From positions 372,001 through 436,000 of the forward strand of contig WAEK01000017.1 in assembly GCA_011634665.1 (NCBI GenBank): a DNA stretch of 64,000 bases. Reading direction: 5' to 3'. A model generated the notes under the pieces. The model had not been told where the DNA came from, did not search any database, and saw nothing but the letters and a program-made list of their open reading frames with translations. This stretch comes from Mortierella sp. BCC40632. Its lineage: Eukaryota > Mortierellomycota > Mortierellomycetes > Mortierellales > Mortierellaceae. This document shows positions 1 through 11,989 of this stretch, piece after piece (the first letter of the stretch is position 1; every line of letters begins with the position of its first letter). Position numbers and translations under genes: made by a program.

Positions 1-789
1 GGTCAATCAGAACAAGCTTGCTGGGCAATGTCCATTTGATGGGGCAAGGGAGCAGCGGGAATTAAAACGCCAATAGAAAGAGACATGGAGATGTTTGAGC
101 AAGTTCCTGAAATTTGGTTTCCGTAGTTTTTCTCCTTTCTCCAAGATAGCCTCCAAATCGGCTGTACATATCTCGCTTCTCCAAAGCTTGGAGAGGTGTG
201 GTTTCATAGAGCTCTCTTGAACAACGCTTCTTTTTACAGGTGGTAAGGACTTCAAATAGAAAACTGGTTGACCTCAAATAAAACTCGGAGTTCGGCTAGT
301 CGCCTAGTCATTACAAGGAAATGATTGCTGTAGACCCGATGGGTTTGGAAGAAGAGTCGAGGAGACCTACGTGAAAGAAAGAGTCTGGAAGGAAGTGGAC
401 TCTGATGCCACTCAGCTAGAAGGCGAGTCTGCTTCATGCCCTTCCTCCAAATGACTACAGATAAGGGATGCCCATAAAGGCAAAAGAGACTTAAGATTCT
501 GTGTGGGGCCGTAGAGGAAGCATAGAAGCTCCCTGTTGATTCAAAGCCCAAAAAGGTAGCAATCTAGCATCCTAGGTTTCGCGCGCTTAGCGCGCGCGTG
601 TGACGTATTAGAACATTTTTTCTTTTTAAAACGAGTGTGACGTTGAAAGGACCTTAGTTCAAGTAGAAGCTGGGTCTTACCATCGACCATTCCGTTCATT
701 CATTCATCCATCCATCCATCCCCCATCCTTCATCCTTCTCTCCTCTCCCCAACCTACACCTACTCTTCTACATCTCCTCGTCACCAAAA
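1..789. other. Left flank without recognised gene
   Basis: Both strands carry only short open frames with no motif I recognise. The minus strand is open for about 100 codons over 252-551 but lacks a convincing start or family signature, so it could be the edge of a gene or a decayed element running off the window. A GC-rich palindrome sits at 581-595. From about 697 to 720 there is a CATT/CATC simple repeat directly upstream of the ARP3 start, probably in its promoter or leader. Confidence 0.5.
581..595. repeat. GC-rich palindrome GCGCGC-TTA-GCGCGC
   Basis: Two perfect 6-bp arms surround a 3-bp spacer, and more CG dinucleotides follow on the right. It lies about 200 bp upstream of the ARP3 start codon. 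It could be a protein-binding palindrome or the end of a decayed mobile element. The sequence alone does not decide, and no second copy was seen in the window. Confidence 0.4.
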
Positions 790-2363
790 ATGTCGCGTCT
801 TGCTCCAGTCGTCATTGACAATGGAACTGGGTATGCATCATTTCCGTCCTCTTCCTTTAACTACGGCATGGCTCTGGCAGGACTCGGGCGTGTTACTTTT
901 TTCAACCAATAGTGTCGTTTTAGGGGAGACTTCTTTTTACTGGCAACTACCTGTGTCACACAGCTTGGCATGCATCTGGACTATGGATGGCCCATCATTA
1001 GCACAAAGGACTCTATATACTATCTGGAGTTCAACCCTCCATTCTCTTCAATGGGTCCAGTCAATCGTGGCTGCTTCCATCTCTTTGCCAACAAGAAAGA
1101 CATGGAGCCAGGAACAAAGGACAGCCCTATCCCGCCACGGACAGAGATAGTGTGCAGGCATTGTCTAACGGTCCATGCTTAGATGGACGCGTCATTTGCC
1201 CTGTCAGCATTCTTAGGACAATGTCAATTGACATGAGCCTTCCTAACTCGCCCATTACACTAGATTCACAAAGATGGGGTTCGCTGGTAACAACGACCCC
1301 TCATTTATCCAGCCCACGGTCATTGCCACCAAGGATGGAGGTGCGTCTTCAGGAGCACCCTCAGTTCCAACAAAGCCTTCCTTCCTAGGCGGTGCCTCCA
1401 GCTCGAACATTGCCTCGAAGCGTGGTACCGAGGATCTCGACTTTTTCATCGGTGACGAGGCCGTTGCCAACTCAAAGACCTACGCGATCAACTACCCAAT
1501 CCGACACGGACAGATCGAGAACTGGGATCACATGGAGCGTTACTGGGAGCAGAGTATCTTCAAGTACCTCCGCTGCGAACCCGAAGACCACTACTTTCTC
1601 TTGGTGCGAACCATTTCGTCTTTTCAGTCATGTATGCTCTGATCTACTCGACTCGATGACAAAAGAGTTTGTTAACACCCCTTTCTATTGATCCACTCTA
1701 GACCGAGCCTCCTCTGAACGCACCCGAGAACCGTGAGAATACCGCCGAAATTATGTTCGAATCCTTCAATGTCCAAGGATTGTACATTGCCGTCCAGGCC
1801 GTTCTTGCCCTGGCCGCTTCCTGGACCTCCAGCAAAGTCAGCGAGCAGACGCTTACAGGAACTGTCATTGACTCTGGCGACGGTGTCACCCACGTCATCC
1901 CCGTCGTACGTCTCTGCTTTTTGCAACACTCTTTCGCCTATGTCATGAAGTTTCTACCTCTCCCAGGAGTGCTCTTCACATCGTCGCTGATACTAACACT
2001 TTGCTTATGGAACGACCAAACTACAGGCTGAAGGATATGTCATTGGATCAGCGATCAAGAGTGTCCCTATTGCAGGACGTGATTTGACTTATTTTGTCCA
2101 GAACCTTTTGCGTGAGCGTGGCGAATCCATGATCCCTGCTGAGGATTCTTTGACGGTTGCCCAAAGGATCAAGGAGCAGTACTCGTATGTCTGTCCTGAC
2201 ATTGTCAAGGAGTTCAAGAAGTATGACCAGGAGGGCGAGAAGTGCTTCAAGAAGTACGAGGGCGTTCACTCCGTCACTGGAAAGGTATCATTCGAAAAGA
2301 AGAAGAAAAACGATTGAAATGGCAGACAAGTATCTCTGAACAGGGGCCCTTGTTCTCTCCCTC

Positions 2364-2403
<40 letters not shown>

Positions 2404-3252
2404 CATGAAGGATTTGTTGACCCTGAACATTTAATCGCTCTCTTTTCCATCCAATAGTCCTACTCTGTTGATGTCGGTTTTGAACGTTTCTTGGCACCTG
2501 AAATCTTTTTCAACCCCGAAATTGCAAGCTCAGACTACTTGACTCCCCTCCCTGAGGTCGTCGACACTGTCGTCCAGAACTCGCCAATTGATGTTCGTCG
2601 TGGTCTTTACAAGGTAACTGCTTGTTTACTGTCCCTTGCAATCTTGTTTAACAGTATTTGTCAACACGTAATTGATGGGAAAGAGAGAGAGAGTTTTAAC
2701 ACTAATTGTTAAAAAAAAAACAACTCTATTAGAACATTGTGTTGTCTGGAGGCTCGACTATGTTTGAGAACTTTGGCAAGCGTTTGCAGCGCGATATCAA
2801 GCGCATTGCGGATGCCCGTATTAAGCGCAGTGAAGTTCTTTCTGGAGGCAAGATGCAGGCGACCCCCATGGATGTTAATGTCATCTCGCACAAGAAGCAG
2901 CGTTACGCTGTCTGGTTCGGAGGCAGTTTGCTTGCCTCAACAGTAAGTCCCTTATCCACCCCTCCCCCCTTTTTTTTCTCGTGCCTGAGAGCCAGTACTG
3001 CGACAGAGCCTCTCTCTCTCTCTCTCTCTCTTTTTACTGACAGGTAATTGCGATGACTGTAACCGAATAGGGAGAATTCCACTCATACTGCCATACCAAG
3101 GCCGAGTATGATGAGGTTGGCCCCTCGATCGCCAGACACAACGTAAGTGTAGTTACCTTTTTGTCAGAGGATGACACGTGTCCTAGCATTCGTCATCTGA
3201 TCTCATTTTTTTATACTTTCTCTACTAGCGCGTGTTTGGCACCTTGGGCTAA
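790..3252 (+). CDS. ARP3: Actin-related protein 3 (Arp2/3 complex)
   Basis: Eight exons join in frame: 790-830, 1264-1603, 1702-1905, 2027-2284, 2458-2613, 2733-2942, 3071-3142 and 3229-3252, giving 434 residues. The protein begins with the family's [13 protein letters not shown] phosphate-binding loop and continues [10 protein letters not shown] across the first junction. It carries the Arp3-specific [13 protein letters not shown] and [19 protein letters not shown] segments and ends PSIARHNRVFGTLG, close to known Arp3 tails. Arp3 is one of the two actin-like subunits that start branched actin filaments at endocytic patches. Arp3 orthologues are usually about 420-430 residues, so the model is full length. 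Intron 1 is unusually long (433 nt). The last coding exon has only eight codons including the stop. Intron 4 holds a CT microsatellite. Confidence 0.97.
2355..2402. repeat. CT microsatellite in ARP3 intron 4
   Basis: The run is almost pure CT dinucleotides with two CCC interruptions. It lies between the donor at 2285 and the acceptor ending at 2457, so it enriches the pyrimidine content of this intron. Confidence 0.9.
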
Positions 3253-3883
3253 GCAGGAAGCGATGTTGGATATTGACCTGAAGGCCGGACTGCAGCAGAG
3301 CAGGAGAAGAAGAAATAGTAGGATGCAAGAAGGCAGTTTCAATGGTTATGATAGAAAGCAAAGAAAGAAAAAAAAGAAAGAAAAGGAAAAAAGAAAAGAA
3401 AAAAAAAAGTCCCCAAAGTAACAGTTACCCATATCTAGAAATCTCAATTGATGCTGATGTTTGTGGAGTTTCCTATACGTTTCATCCTTTCGAACTATCC
3501 TTGTCACTCTATGGAACCTTTTCTTCTTTTTGTATTTCGAGCTGAAGGATTGAATACATCAAAGTGGTCATATTACCTCTACGGGTGAGAGTAAAGTAAA
3601 AAAAAATAGACGAAAGCAAATTGACCAAGGAAATAGTAGCACCCGAGCATTGAGGAGAATTGGAAAGGGAAAGAGGAAGGAGGAGAAGGGGGGAGGGGGC
3701 CAGGATGGATGGTTGGGATCTCTTTCTCTTTAGAGAGTGTTTCAAATTATGAAGTTGAAATGTGACAGCGTTCTCGACCTGTGGCCCAGGGTTGTTATTT
3801 TTTTATATCACCCCTCTCTCTCTTCAGGTTTGAGAGTCCTTCCCCTTTCCTCTGCCCATTTCAATCTCCAAATACCATTCACC
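3253..3883. other. Spacer between ARP3 and PA2G4 genes
   Basis: It holds the ARP3 3' untranslated region and the PA2G4 promoter and leader. An A-rich AAAG tract (about 3358-3412) is followed by a purine-rich block. A pyrimidine block (about 3790-3870) sits just before the PA2G4 start. No coding potential was recognised. Confidence 0.6.
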
Positions 3884-6089
3884 ATGAGCAAAACTGCCGA
3901 CAAGAAGAAGCTCACCGTTGCTGCCCAGGAAACTGAGGACATCACCGTCGCGTAAGTCAAGGCTTCATGGCGAAAACTCCTCCTCCGCCTCGTTTTTTCT
4001 TTTCTTGTTCTTTTTCTTTTGGCTTCTCCCTCGCTCTCCCATTCAGGATCAGGAAGCAAAAGTTTTTTTTTTTTTTTTTTTTGTTTCTTATATTTATATT
4101 TTCATGGATTCTCAGAATGGCGTGGTTTGGCAAAAATGATCTCCATGGGAAACCGATCTCAGGAACCTAGCAAGGATCTTTTGCTGGAAACAAATCTCAA
4201 TCGCATTCGAAGCGTCATTGTTCTTAGGAACAAAAAAAAAAAAAAAAAAAAGAAAAAAAAAGACAGACAGACAGACAAACCACATATTCGCACGCTCGCT
4301 TTTTCCTTCTCCTCAGCCCCATCCTACACTCAGTAGCGACGCCGCAGTACCTTCTCCCCTCCCCCTTACTCTCTTCTTTTCGACCCCACAACTCGACAGA
4401 GGATTTTCTCGCGTCCTCACTCCTAGTGCTGCTTTTTTTCCCCCTCTCTCTTCTTGTTTTTCCAACTTGAAGCATCCTAACTTGTTTACTCTTTCTTGAA
4501 CGTTTCGCGTATTGACTATGGGGGATTCTTGTTCTCTCTATTTAGCAACACCGATGTTCTCACCAAGTACAAGGCTGCTGCCGATATCACCAACCGTAAG
4601 TCTCTTTCTTCTCCTAGTAGCTGCGCACAAGAGAGTGAAGAAGACCCTTGCTTCACTCTTCGGGTCCAATTTGAGTTTATTGTGGAGCGCGTTTTCCGTC
4701 TTGTTAAAATGAAAGAAAGAAAAAAAAACTGTCAACTCAAAAAAATGAGCTTTGTTTTCTTGGTCATTGTTTATCATCTCTCTAGGTGTCATCGCTCAGG
4801 TCGCTGCTGCCTGTGTTGACGGTGCTTCCGTCTTGGAGCTTTGCGTGAACGGTGACAAGGCCATCGAGGAGGGCACCAAGACCGTCTATGTCAAGGGCAA
4901 GATCCCCAAGGGTACGTCTCCTCCTCAATGTCTATTATGTGTTTAATGTTAAAGATGGCCCACTCTACACGTTTTGAATGAGCAATTGCTTCATTCGCTG
5001 ACTGGAAGTGCGTTTTTATTACTTTTGTAAATAGGTGTTGGTTTCCCCACCTGCCTTTCGATCAACAACGTCATCTGCCACTACTCTCCCCTCGTTGATG
5101 AGGTGAAGCTCAAGACCGGCGATATGGTCAAGGTGTACGTGTCCTATTAGCTGATGATGAAGCTAACATCAAAGGAAATTTGGTCTACCAACGAAAAAGA
5201 GAATCAATTAGGCAGTCTCTAACATCCTTTCATCTTGTTGATTCATCCTATTAGTGAGCTCGGTGCCCAGATTGATGGATATGGTGCCATTGCTGCCACC
5301 ACCGTCGTTGTTGGTGCCTCCAAGGAGAACCCCATCAAGGGCAAGCAGGCTGATGTCATCATGGCTGCTCACCAGGCTGCTGAGGCTGCCGTCCGCTTGA
5401 TCCGTGCTGGCAACGCCAACTCCCCCGTAACCGAGCATGTCCAGAAGATTGCCACTGCCTACGGCTGCAAACCTGTCGAGGGTATGCTCTCGTACCAGCA
5501 GGAGAAGAACGTCATTGACGGCAAGAAGCAGATCATCATCAACCCTAACGAGGCTCAGCGTCAGGACTTTGAGAAGTGCACCTTTGCCGAGAACGAGGTG
5601 TACTGTGTCGACATCTTGGTCTCGAGTGGCGACGGCAAGACCAAGGAGGGCTCGACCCGCACCACCATCTACAAGAAGACCTCGAACACCTACAGCCTCA
5701 AGATGCAGACCTCTCGCTCTGCTCTTTCGGAGATCACCAAGAAGTTCGGACAGTTCCCCTTCAACCTTCGCCAGATGGAGGATGAGCGCAAGGCCCGCAT
5801 GGGTCTCTTGGAGTGCACAAAGCACAACGTCGTGACTGCCTACGATGTTTTGGAGGAGAAGGAGGGTGAGTTTGTTGCCCAGTTCTTGTTCACCGTCTGT
5901 GTCATGCCCTCGGGACCTCTCCGCATCACCAACACCCCTATCGATCTTGAGATTATCCAGACCGAGAAGAAGATTGAAGATGAGGAGATCTTGAAGCTCT
6001 TGGCCTCGGAGATCCGCCCCAAGAAGAAGAGCGCCAACAAGAAGAAGAAGGCTGAGGCTGCTGCCGCCACCGCTGAGGTGAAGGCTTAA
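3884..6089 (+). CDS. PA2G4/EBP1-type M24 pseudopeptidase, ribosome-associated
   Basis: Five exons join in frame: 3884-3951, 4546-4595, 4786-4911, 5035-5134 and 5255-6089, giving 392 residues, essentially the same length as human PA2G4/EBP1 (394). The N-terminus carries TDVLTKYKAAADITNRVIAQV and CVDGASVLELCVNGDK, followed by GVGFPTCLSINNVICHYSPL, the usual opening of the pita-bread fold of methionine aminopeptidase relatives. Members of this family lack the full metal ligand set and act as ribosome-biogenesis and nuclear factors rather than enzymes. The C-terminus is a lysine-rich tail (KKKSANKKKKAE), as in EBP1, which binds RNA. The start lies in an ACCATGA context. Intron 1 is long (594 nt) and rich in homopolymers. 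The last exon encodes 70% of the protein. Family assignment is firm; the cellular role is transferred from the family. Confidence 0.95.
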
Positions 6090-6263
6090 AAAAAATAAGA
6101 AAAAAAGATTATCCTTTTTTTTATTTGTGCTCGAGATCCCCCCCCTCCCTCCTTTTTTTTTTTTCATAAAGGTTTTGTGACGAGTAATTGATTAAATGAA
6201 AAATCGACAAAAGCTCTATGCTTTTTTTTTTTTCTTTTCTTTTCTTTTTCTTCATTTCTTTCT

Positions 6264-8486
6264 TTATTTTGTGGGTTTGAAGGCGCTATTGGAAACATTC
6301 CAAAGTTCAGCAATGATTTCTCCAAAGATCGAGTTGCATTCTGGATGATCATAATAAGATTCCTGAATCTTCTTTTGAGTCAAATCCGGCATATTTGACT
6401 TGACCACAAACTTGATCAATGCTGGTCGTAAATCCATTTGAAAAAGATATCCCGTTCGGAACAAAAATGGTACCGCCCATGTTCCGTCCAATCCCTTGAT
6501 AATCTTGGCACTCGCCACCTTTTTCAGAGCAGAGATATTGTATCGATCTGCAATCAGATAAATGTCTTCCCAAGTGGTTTCTTCTGTCGTCTCGAGGGTG
6601 GAACTGGTCGTGATCGACGGTGGAGTGTCCCGAGTCAACCGGATTGGTTCAGAAAGTGGAAGGATTCGACCCAGGTACAGAAATTGAATCAAGAGTCGGA
6701 AAGTTTGGATATCACACTCCTTGATCTGAATGTATCTATGACCTGGCTCGCCTTCCGCAAAGGGTCCCAAGAACATGTTTCGGAAATACTCTGTCTGTGC
6801 CAGGACAACCCTGTGCGCACTCACCATGTAAGAATTCGGGGTTGGTTCACTGGCCATGGAAGAGGTTGCGTTGGTAATGTTGTTAGATGGACTAGGAGCA
6901 GCCGTTGGTGGATTGACAATAGTCGTGGATGAACTGGCAGCAACGGTGGGTGAACTGACAGCAGGAGCGGTCGTTGTGCTGGTAGAACCGGAAGGAATAG
7001 AAGAGTTGGCGGGTACAAGAGTTGATTCTACAGCAGAGTCCAATTTGGTGTTGGCAAGGTCCTTGGAAACGCTCTCTGTGTCACTCTCCATAATTTCATC
7101 GACCACGGAGCCAGTTTCACTCTCTCCATCCCAGGAATCTCGCTCCTCCTCATCACTACCAGGACCAGGGGTATGATTAATAGAGTCGAGACCATCCGTC
7201 TTGGGATTGGTTTCAGTATTCTCAATATCAGAAGTGGTGCTTACGGCAGAGTCTACTCCAACCGATGCACCTTGTTGAATCGCCACGGGTGAAGAATGCT
7301 CCAGACTCTTTGTAACGGGCTGGGAAGAGCGTTTTTTCTTGGCGGGAGGTACCTCAAACCTGAAAAAGACATCATGAGAGATCTCGTCGTGGAGCATTTT
7401 GGACAGTATTGAGTTGCAATGACCGCTTTCATAGTTTGTCACTTCTGATCGAGCATCTGTCGAGCTGGAGAAGGTAATGTCGACTTGAGAGATACCATTG
7501 TCGCTTGGAATCTGGAGTGCGTTTCCACTTGCAAGACCTACCGGGATAATGATTGTAATAATGTTATTATTATAATTAAAAGAGTTAACCATCTACAGAA
7601 TGAAGAATACACTATGTTGCTTCCAAATGACAAAAAGAATCAGCGGATAGTTTGTTCATTCATAGACACAAGTATTTCGAATGCACTTACTCAGGAACAT
7701 CATATTGAGCTGAGGACCCAGCATAGGGACCACAACTGGGTTCGAGAATACAATCGAGTCCCTTGCGGAATTCCGTAGAATAGCGTAACGGATAAACCGA
7801 AGAGGTCCAATTACTGCTTCTGGCCCAGTCAACTGAACACTCACCACAGTGTTCTTACATGTCCGGATGGTACACTGAAATGATTTTCCAGAGTCCGACT
7901 CCTTGTCATCCTCCTTGAGAAGCGTAAACGTCCGAGTACAAGTAAACTCTTTGTTTTGAGTCATTTCTGAGAATGTCCAGCGAAGGCTGACAAGGACTGA
8001 GTTGATGGAAGTGAGCGTAGCATATTCGCTAACGGTTGCTGCTGCGGATCCCAGGGCGTTTGCGCCTGTTGTTGCACCTGAGGTAGATGCACTTGCGGTG
8101 GCAGTAGTTGTTGTAGTTGCCGTGGTTGCAGTGGCTGTACCGGTGGTCACGCTCGTGTTGTTTGCTGCTGTGCTCGGAGTTGTTGAAGCAGAAGAGCCGT
8201 TCGTAGATGTTAAAGAAGAAAACCCACGGAAGAGCCCATTTGTGTTGGTGGTGGTTGAAGATGAGGAGGAGGAGGAGGAGGAGAGACCTGAACCGAGTGT
8301 AGAGTTTGATGGAGCAAATCCTCCAAATGAAAAAGAAGGTGGGGATGGTGCCGCTGCCTGGAAGAATCCCGACGAGGTTGGTGTTGATCCAGTTGCCGTG
8401 GCTCTGGTGGTGAAGGCCAAAGCTGCTCTGGATCGAGATTGATGTGTGCCAAATCCGTTATTGCTCATTGTCCTACGGCTGGCCAT
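6264..8486 (-). CDS. BTB/POZ-domain protein with low-complexity insertion
   Basis: Two exons (8486-7691 and 7537-6264, intron 153 nt with GTAAGT donor) encode 689 residues. Residues 1-150 are Ser/Thr/Ala/Gly-rich. Residues about 150-310 look folded and contain LRWTFSEMTQN and RFIRYAILRNS; this may be a MATH-like module, but I cannot confirm it. The BTB fold begins at HDVFFRFE (about 320), the strand that opens most BTB domains. It is then interrupted by a basic KKKRSS motif and roughly 175 Ser/Thr/Pro/Ala-rich residues, and resumes at SAHRVVLAQTEYFRNMF (about 507). It continues through IQFLYLGRI and the helix WEDIYLIADRYNISALKK to the end. BTB proteins dimerise and often bridge substrates to Cul3 ligases; the substrate is unknown. 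The gene is convergent with PA2G4, with 174 bp between the stops. The start is the first in-frame ATG; another ATG follows six codons later. Confidence 0.85.
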
Positions 8487-9292
8487 AAGAAAAAAGGATG
8501 GATTCGCGGGCAATCAAGCAGATAATCAAAAAGCCATTTATGTAGTGGCGCATCCATCACTTGACCTAACAGTCCCCCCCTCCTCTCCACCTCTTCCACC
8601 TGTGTCGATGTTCTCTGGCTCTGGGAGCAGGAGTGCGACTTGAGGAAGAAGAGGAAGAGAGATGAGAGGACGATAAGCTATCCCATCGACCTTTGATGAT
8701 GTTTGATCACAAAGTACCCGGGGGTATGGGACCCAACCGTTCACTCGTCCATCTGTCTGTGCTACAGGTTTTGCTGCAGTCGGGCGCCTTGTGTCCCTTT
8801 GAGCTCGAGCTGGACGAGTGACATTTGGCAGATTTTTTAGCCTTGGATGGTGAGCGCTGAGAAGAAGGAGAGTGAGCAAAAAGAAAGAGAAGAGGCGAAG
8901 AGGCGTGAGTAAGACACAGATATTTTGTGCGACGTCTGGCCTTCCTGCCGTTGGCAGGATGTTGTTGGATGAACGATCACACGCCCATCCCCCCCGAAGT
9001 TCTCCACCCCCAAATCGCTCATCTCTCTTTCTCTTTCTCTTTCTTAATCTCTCTCGCTCTCTTTCTTAATCTCATCCATTCGACCTCTCTCTCTCTCTCT
9101 CTCTTTCCCATCCCTGATCTTAATCAGCAGTGGGTCCCTCTCCTCCATCTCCTGCGCACGTCCCTCTTCACTCCAAACTCTGACCCAGTCTCATCACCAG
9201 AGAGCCTAATTTTTTTTTTCCCATTCCGTACCTGAGACTCACTCGAGCAAACGAAAAAAAAAAAAAAAAAAAGACAAATAAAAGCTCCAACA
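8487..9292. other. Divergent promoter region, BTB gene / FAD monooxygenase
   Basis: The two flanking genes are transcribed away from each other, so this 0.8-kb segment must hold both promoters. Toward the monooxygenase it becomes pyrimidine-rich (about 9010-9130) and then holds a run of 18 or so A residues about 20 nt before the start codon. No clear TATA element and no gene were seen. Confidence 0.6.
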
Positions 9293-10816
9293 ATGGCCTC
9301 AGCTCAGCTTCACCAAAGGAGACAATCACCGACCTCTGGTCCGGACCAGACCATCTCTGAAGGAATAGAGCAGAACCAACCACTCAAGGTGATCATTGTT
9401 GGTAGTGGTATCGGAGGACTTATCACCGCTATCATGCTGGACCGTGCAGGCATCGACTATGTCATTCTCGAGAAACGACAACACCATAGCACCATTGGAA
9501 GTGCGATTGCCTTTACGGCAGTCGTCCTTCGAGTCCTGGATCAGCTTGGGATCTATGAAGACATTCATAGGATCAGCAAGGACTTTAGCCAAACACGAAT
9601 TACCATGGCTGATGGTCGCGAAATCGGCATCCTAGATGGCCTATTTACTCAAGAACGATACGGGTATGTGGAGTGTATAAACCGATCGAACAGAGATCTC
9701 CCGAGGCGAAAAGGGGGATGAAGGAGGATACTTTGTTCTTCAGACTGAGAAATGTACTCTCCCTTTTTTTATATTCGAATAGATACTACAACGCGGTAGG
9801 AACTCGCCACCAACTATCATCATTTTGTCAAAGCTATTTCCTTTCCAAAGAGAGACCCCAAGAGCACTCACAAAATAACAAATGTTTTGCTCTGTTTTTG
9901 TTGTTGCTTTTGTTCTTGTTGTTGTTGTTGTTTTTAAACTTTGTCACCTTTGAACAAATAGATCATGGCTCGTCCAGATTTGATGAACGTCTTGCTCTCG
10001 CGTGTTGCGCCAAACAAGATTCTCATGGGTAAAAAAGTCCTTGAGGTGAATGAGCACCCCGATGGTCATTCCAAAGATGACCCAGCGGGTATGGTCTCTG
10101 TTCGCTGTTCAGACAACAGGTAGGGCCTTGACCTGGGCAATGGCTCTCTATATATTCGTTTCCGTTTTTGATGCTCCACTAGCACTGGTTTGCTATAGCG
10201 AGGGTGCTTGATGCATACTGATATCCTATTCGACTCACCAAAAAAAAAAAAAAAAAAAAAGCCGCTACGAGGCCCACTTGGTCATCGGGTGCGATGGAGC
10301 CTATTCGGCCGTCAGACAAAGAATGTATCAAAACTTGAAGGAAAAGGGTGTGAATGTCCCCAAAGGCGACTTTGCACCCTTTCGTTTTGACATGCACTGC
10401 GTAAGTGCCATTCACTCTTTGACAAACGAACACTCTTTATTCGTCTTTCAAACAGTTCACTCAGCCTTTTTCCGTATTTGACGGGTGTTGTGGTTGTTGT
10501 GGTTTAGGTGGTGGGTGTGTCCAAGCCCTTGGATCCCGAAGTCTACACAACACTCAAGAACCCGTACTGTGAGTTTGAGGTGATCCTTGGAAACGATCTC
10601 TCGTATAATATTTGGCTTATGCCTCTGAACAATAACCGGATCTCTTGGATGATCAACGGCAAGATGTTCACACCCAAGGCCAATAACCGAGAAGATGCAA
10701 AGAAACAACTGGAGGAGAACTTCAAGGCTTCCGAATGGGGTGAAGAGGCAGCAGAGGAGCTCTGTAATATGGTTAGGGTAAGGGATCCATTCTTTCCAAA
10801 AAAAAAAAAAAAAAAA

Positions 10817-10848
<32 letters not shown>

Positions 10849-11777
10849 AGCAGGTCGACAACTACTTGTGTGTCGGTGAGATTGGCCTAACGAATTTGTA
10901 CCGTATGAATAGGACTTTTCTTGCCCGTATAATAACACCACGATTGGTGACCTGATTGACAACACGCCCAAAACGGTCATTTCCAAGGTCATGCTTGAGG
11001 ACAAAATGTTTGAGACATGGCACTCTGACCGAGTTGTTCTCCTTGGTGATGGTAATAAGAGTTCACTCTCTCGGGCCTTTTTTTTTTGTCTTCTTTAACT
11101 GGGCAAACCTAACCTATTTTCCATCTTGATACTTGCAACGCGTATTCTCTACGCCTTCTTTTTGCACAGCTTGCCACAAGGTGGTTCCTTTTGGTAAGTG
11201 TTTGACTTCGATGGTCTAGGATGTCCTAGGACTATTGGTGAACTCTTTCTTTCTTTCTTTCTTTCTTTTTCTTTTCTTTCTTTTATGCGTGTTAACTCTT
11301 AACAAATCCACAAAAAAAAAAAAAAAACGAATAGGCGGACAAGGAGCAACACAAGCTATTTTGGATGCTGTTACGCTAGTGGATCTGCTACACGAGCTGC
11401 CCTCCACCTCCGCCAAGGATATCTCGAGCGCCTTGAAGCGCTATCAAGCAAAACGCTTCGATACGGCCAAGGCAGCAGTCAATGCATCGCGGCAGGGAGG
11501 ATACCTTTTTAGTGAAAAGGTAAACTTTGATTTGGTAGAACCACCGGATCCTGATGGATGCGAGGGAAAAGTTAAAAAAGATGCTGAGCCGCTCTCTCTC
11601 CCTCTTACACCCATGTACACTTTGTAGGGATGGTTCATGGATCTGCTACGAGCATTTACGTTCAAGTATATGCCTCGATGGATGTACATGATGACATCGG
11701 ATCGCATTCAAGCGTCGCGTCCCATTCTTTCCTTCCTGCCTCCTATCCCGGACCGAGGATCCGTCAAGGCCATCTAA
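9293..11777 (+). CDS. FAD-dependent aromatic-type monooxygenase
   Basis: Nine exons join in frame: 9293-9663, 9783-9795, 9962-10119, 10262-10400, 10508-10777, 10913-11051, 11170-11193, 11335-11519 and 11628-11777, giving 482 residues. It belongs to the p-hydroxybenzoate-hydroxylase-like flavoprotein family. The FAD-binding GSGIGG is at residues 37-42 with an acidic strand end (VILEK). The GCDGA (DG) motif is near 190 and the GDACHKVVPFGGQGA (GD) motif near 362. Members use NAD(P)H and O2 to hydroxylate or epoxidise small organic molecules; this substrate is unknown. In the GD motif the residue after His is Lys, where Pro is common. Exon 2 is only 13 nt. Three introns contain A-runs of 15 nt or more, one directly abutting the acceptor. 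The C-terminal segment looks amphipathic and may contact membrane, by inference. There are no biosynthetic neighbours. Confidence 0.9.
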
Positions 11778-11989
11778 GGAGAAAGGAGAAGGGAAAGAGG
11801 AGAGAGAAGGGAGAGGGGCTTTTTTTTTTTTTCTGGTCGTAGATTGGTGCTCCCCCCTGTCCAGTTGCGCCATTCTTTTCTAAAAAAGCCCAAACGATTC
11901 ACAATGGACGGATATCGGAGATAAATCTGAGAATGACTGTACAGCTCAAAGGGATAGGGGGGAGGAGGAGGAGGAGAAAAAAAAAAAAA

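Noticed and set aside
5208..6167. 319-codon open frame opposite the last PA2G4 exon
   Set aside because: It is the antisense shadow of a strongly biased coding exon, Leu-rich without motifs, and PA2G4 is certain on the other strand.
8002..8442. 146-codon Val/Ala-rich plus-strand frame
   Set aside because: It is the complement of the Ser/Thr/Ala-rich N-terminus of the BTB protein.
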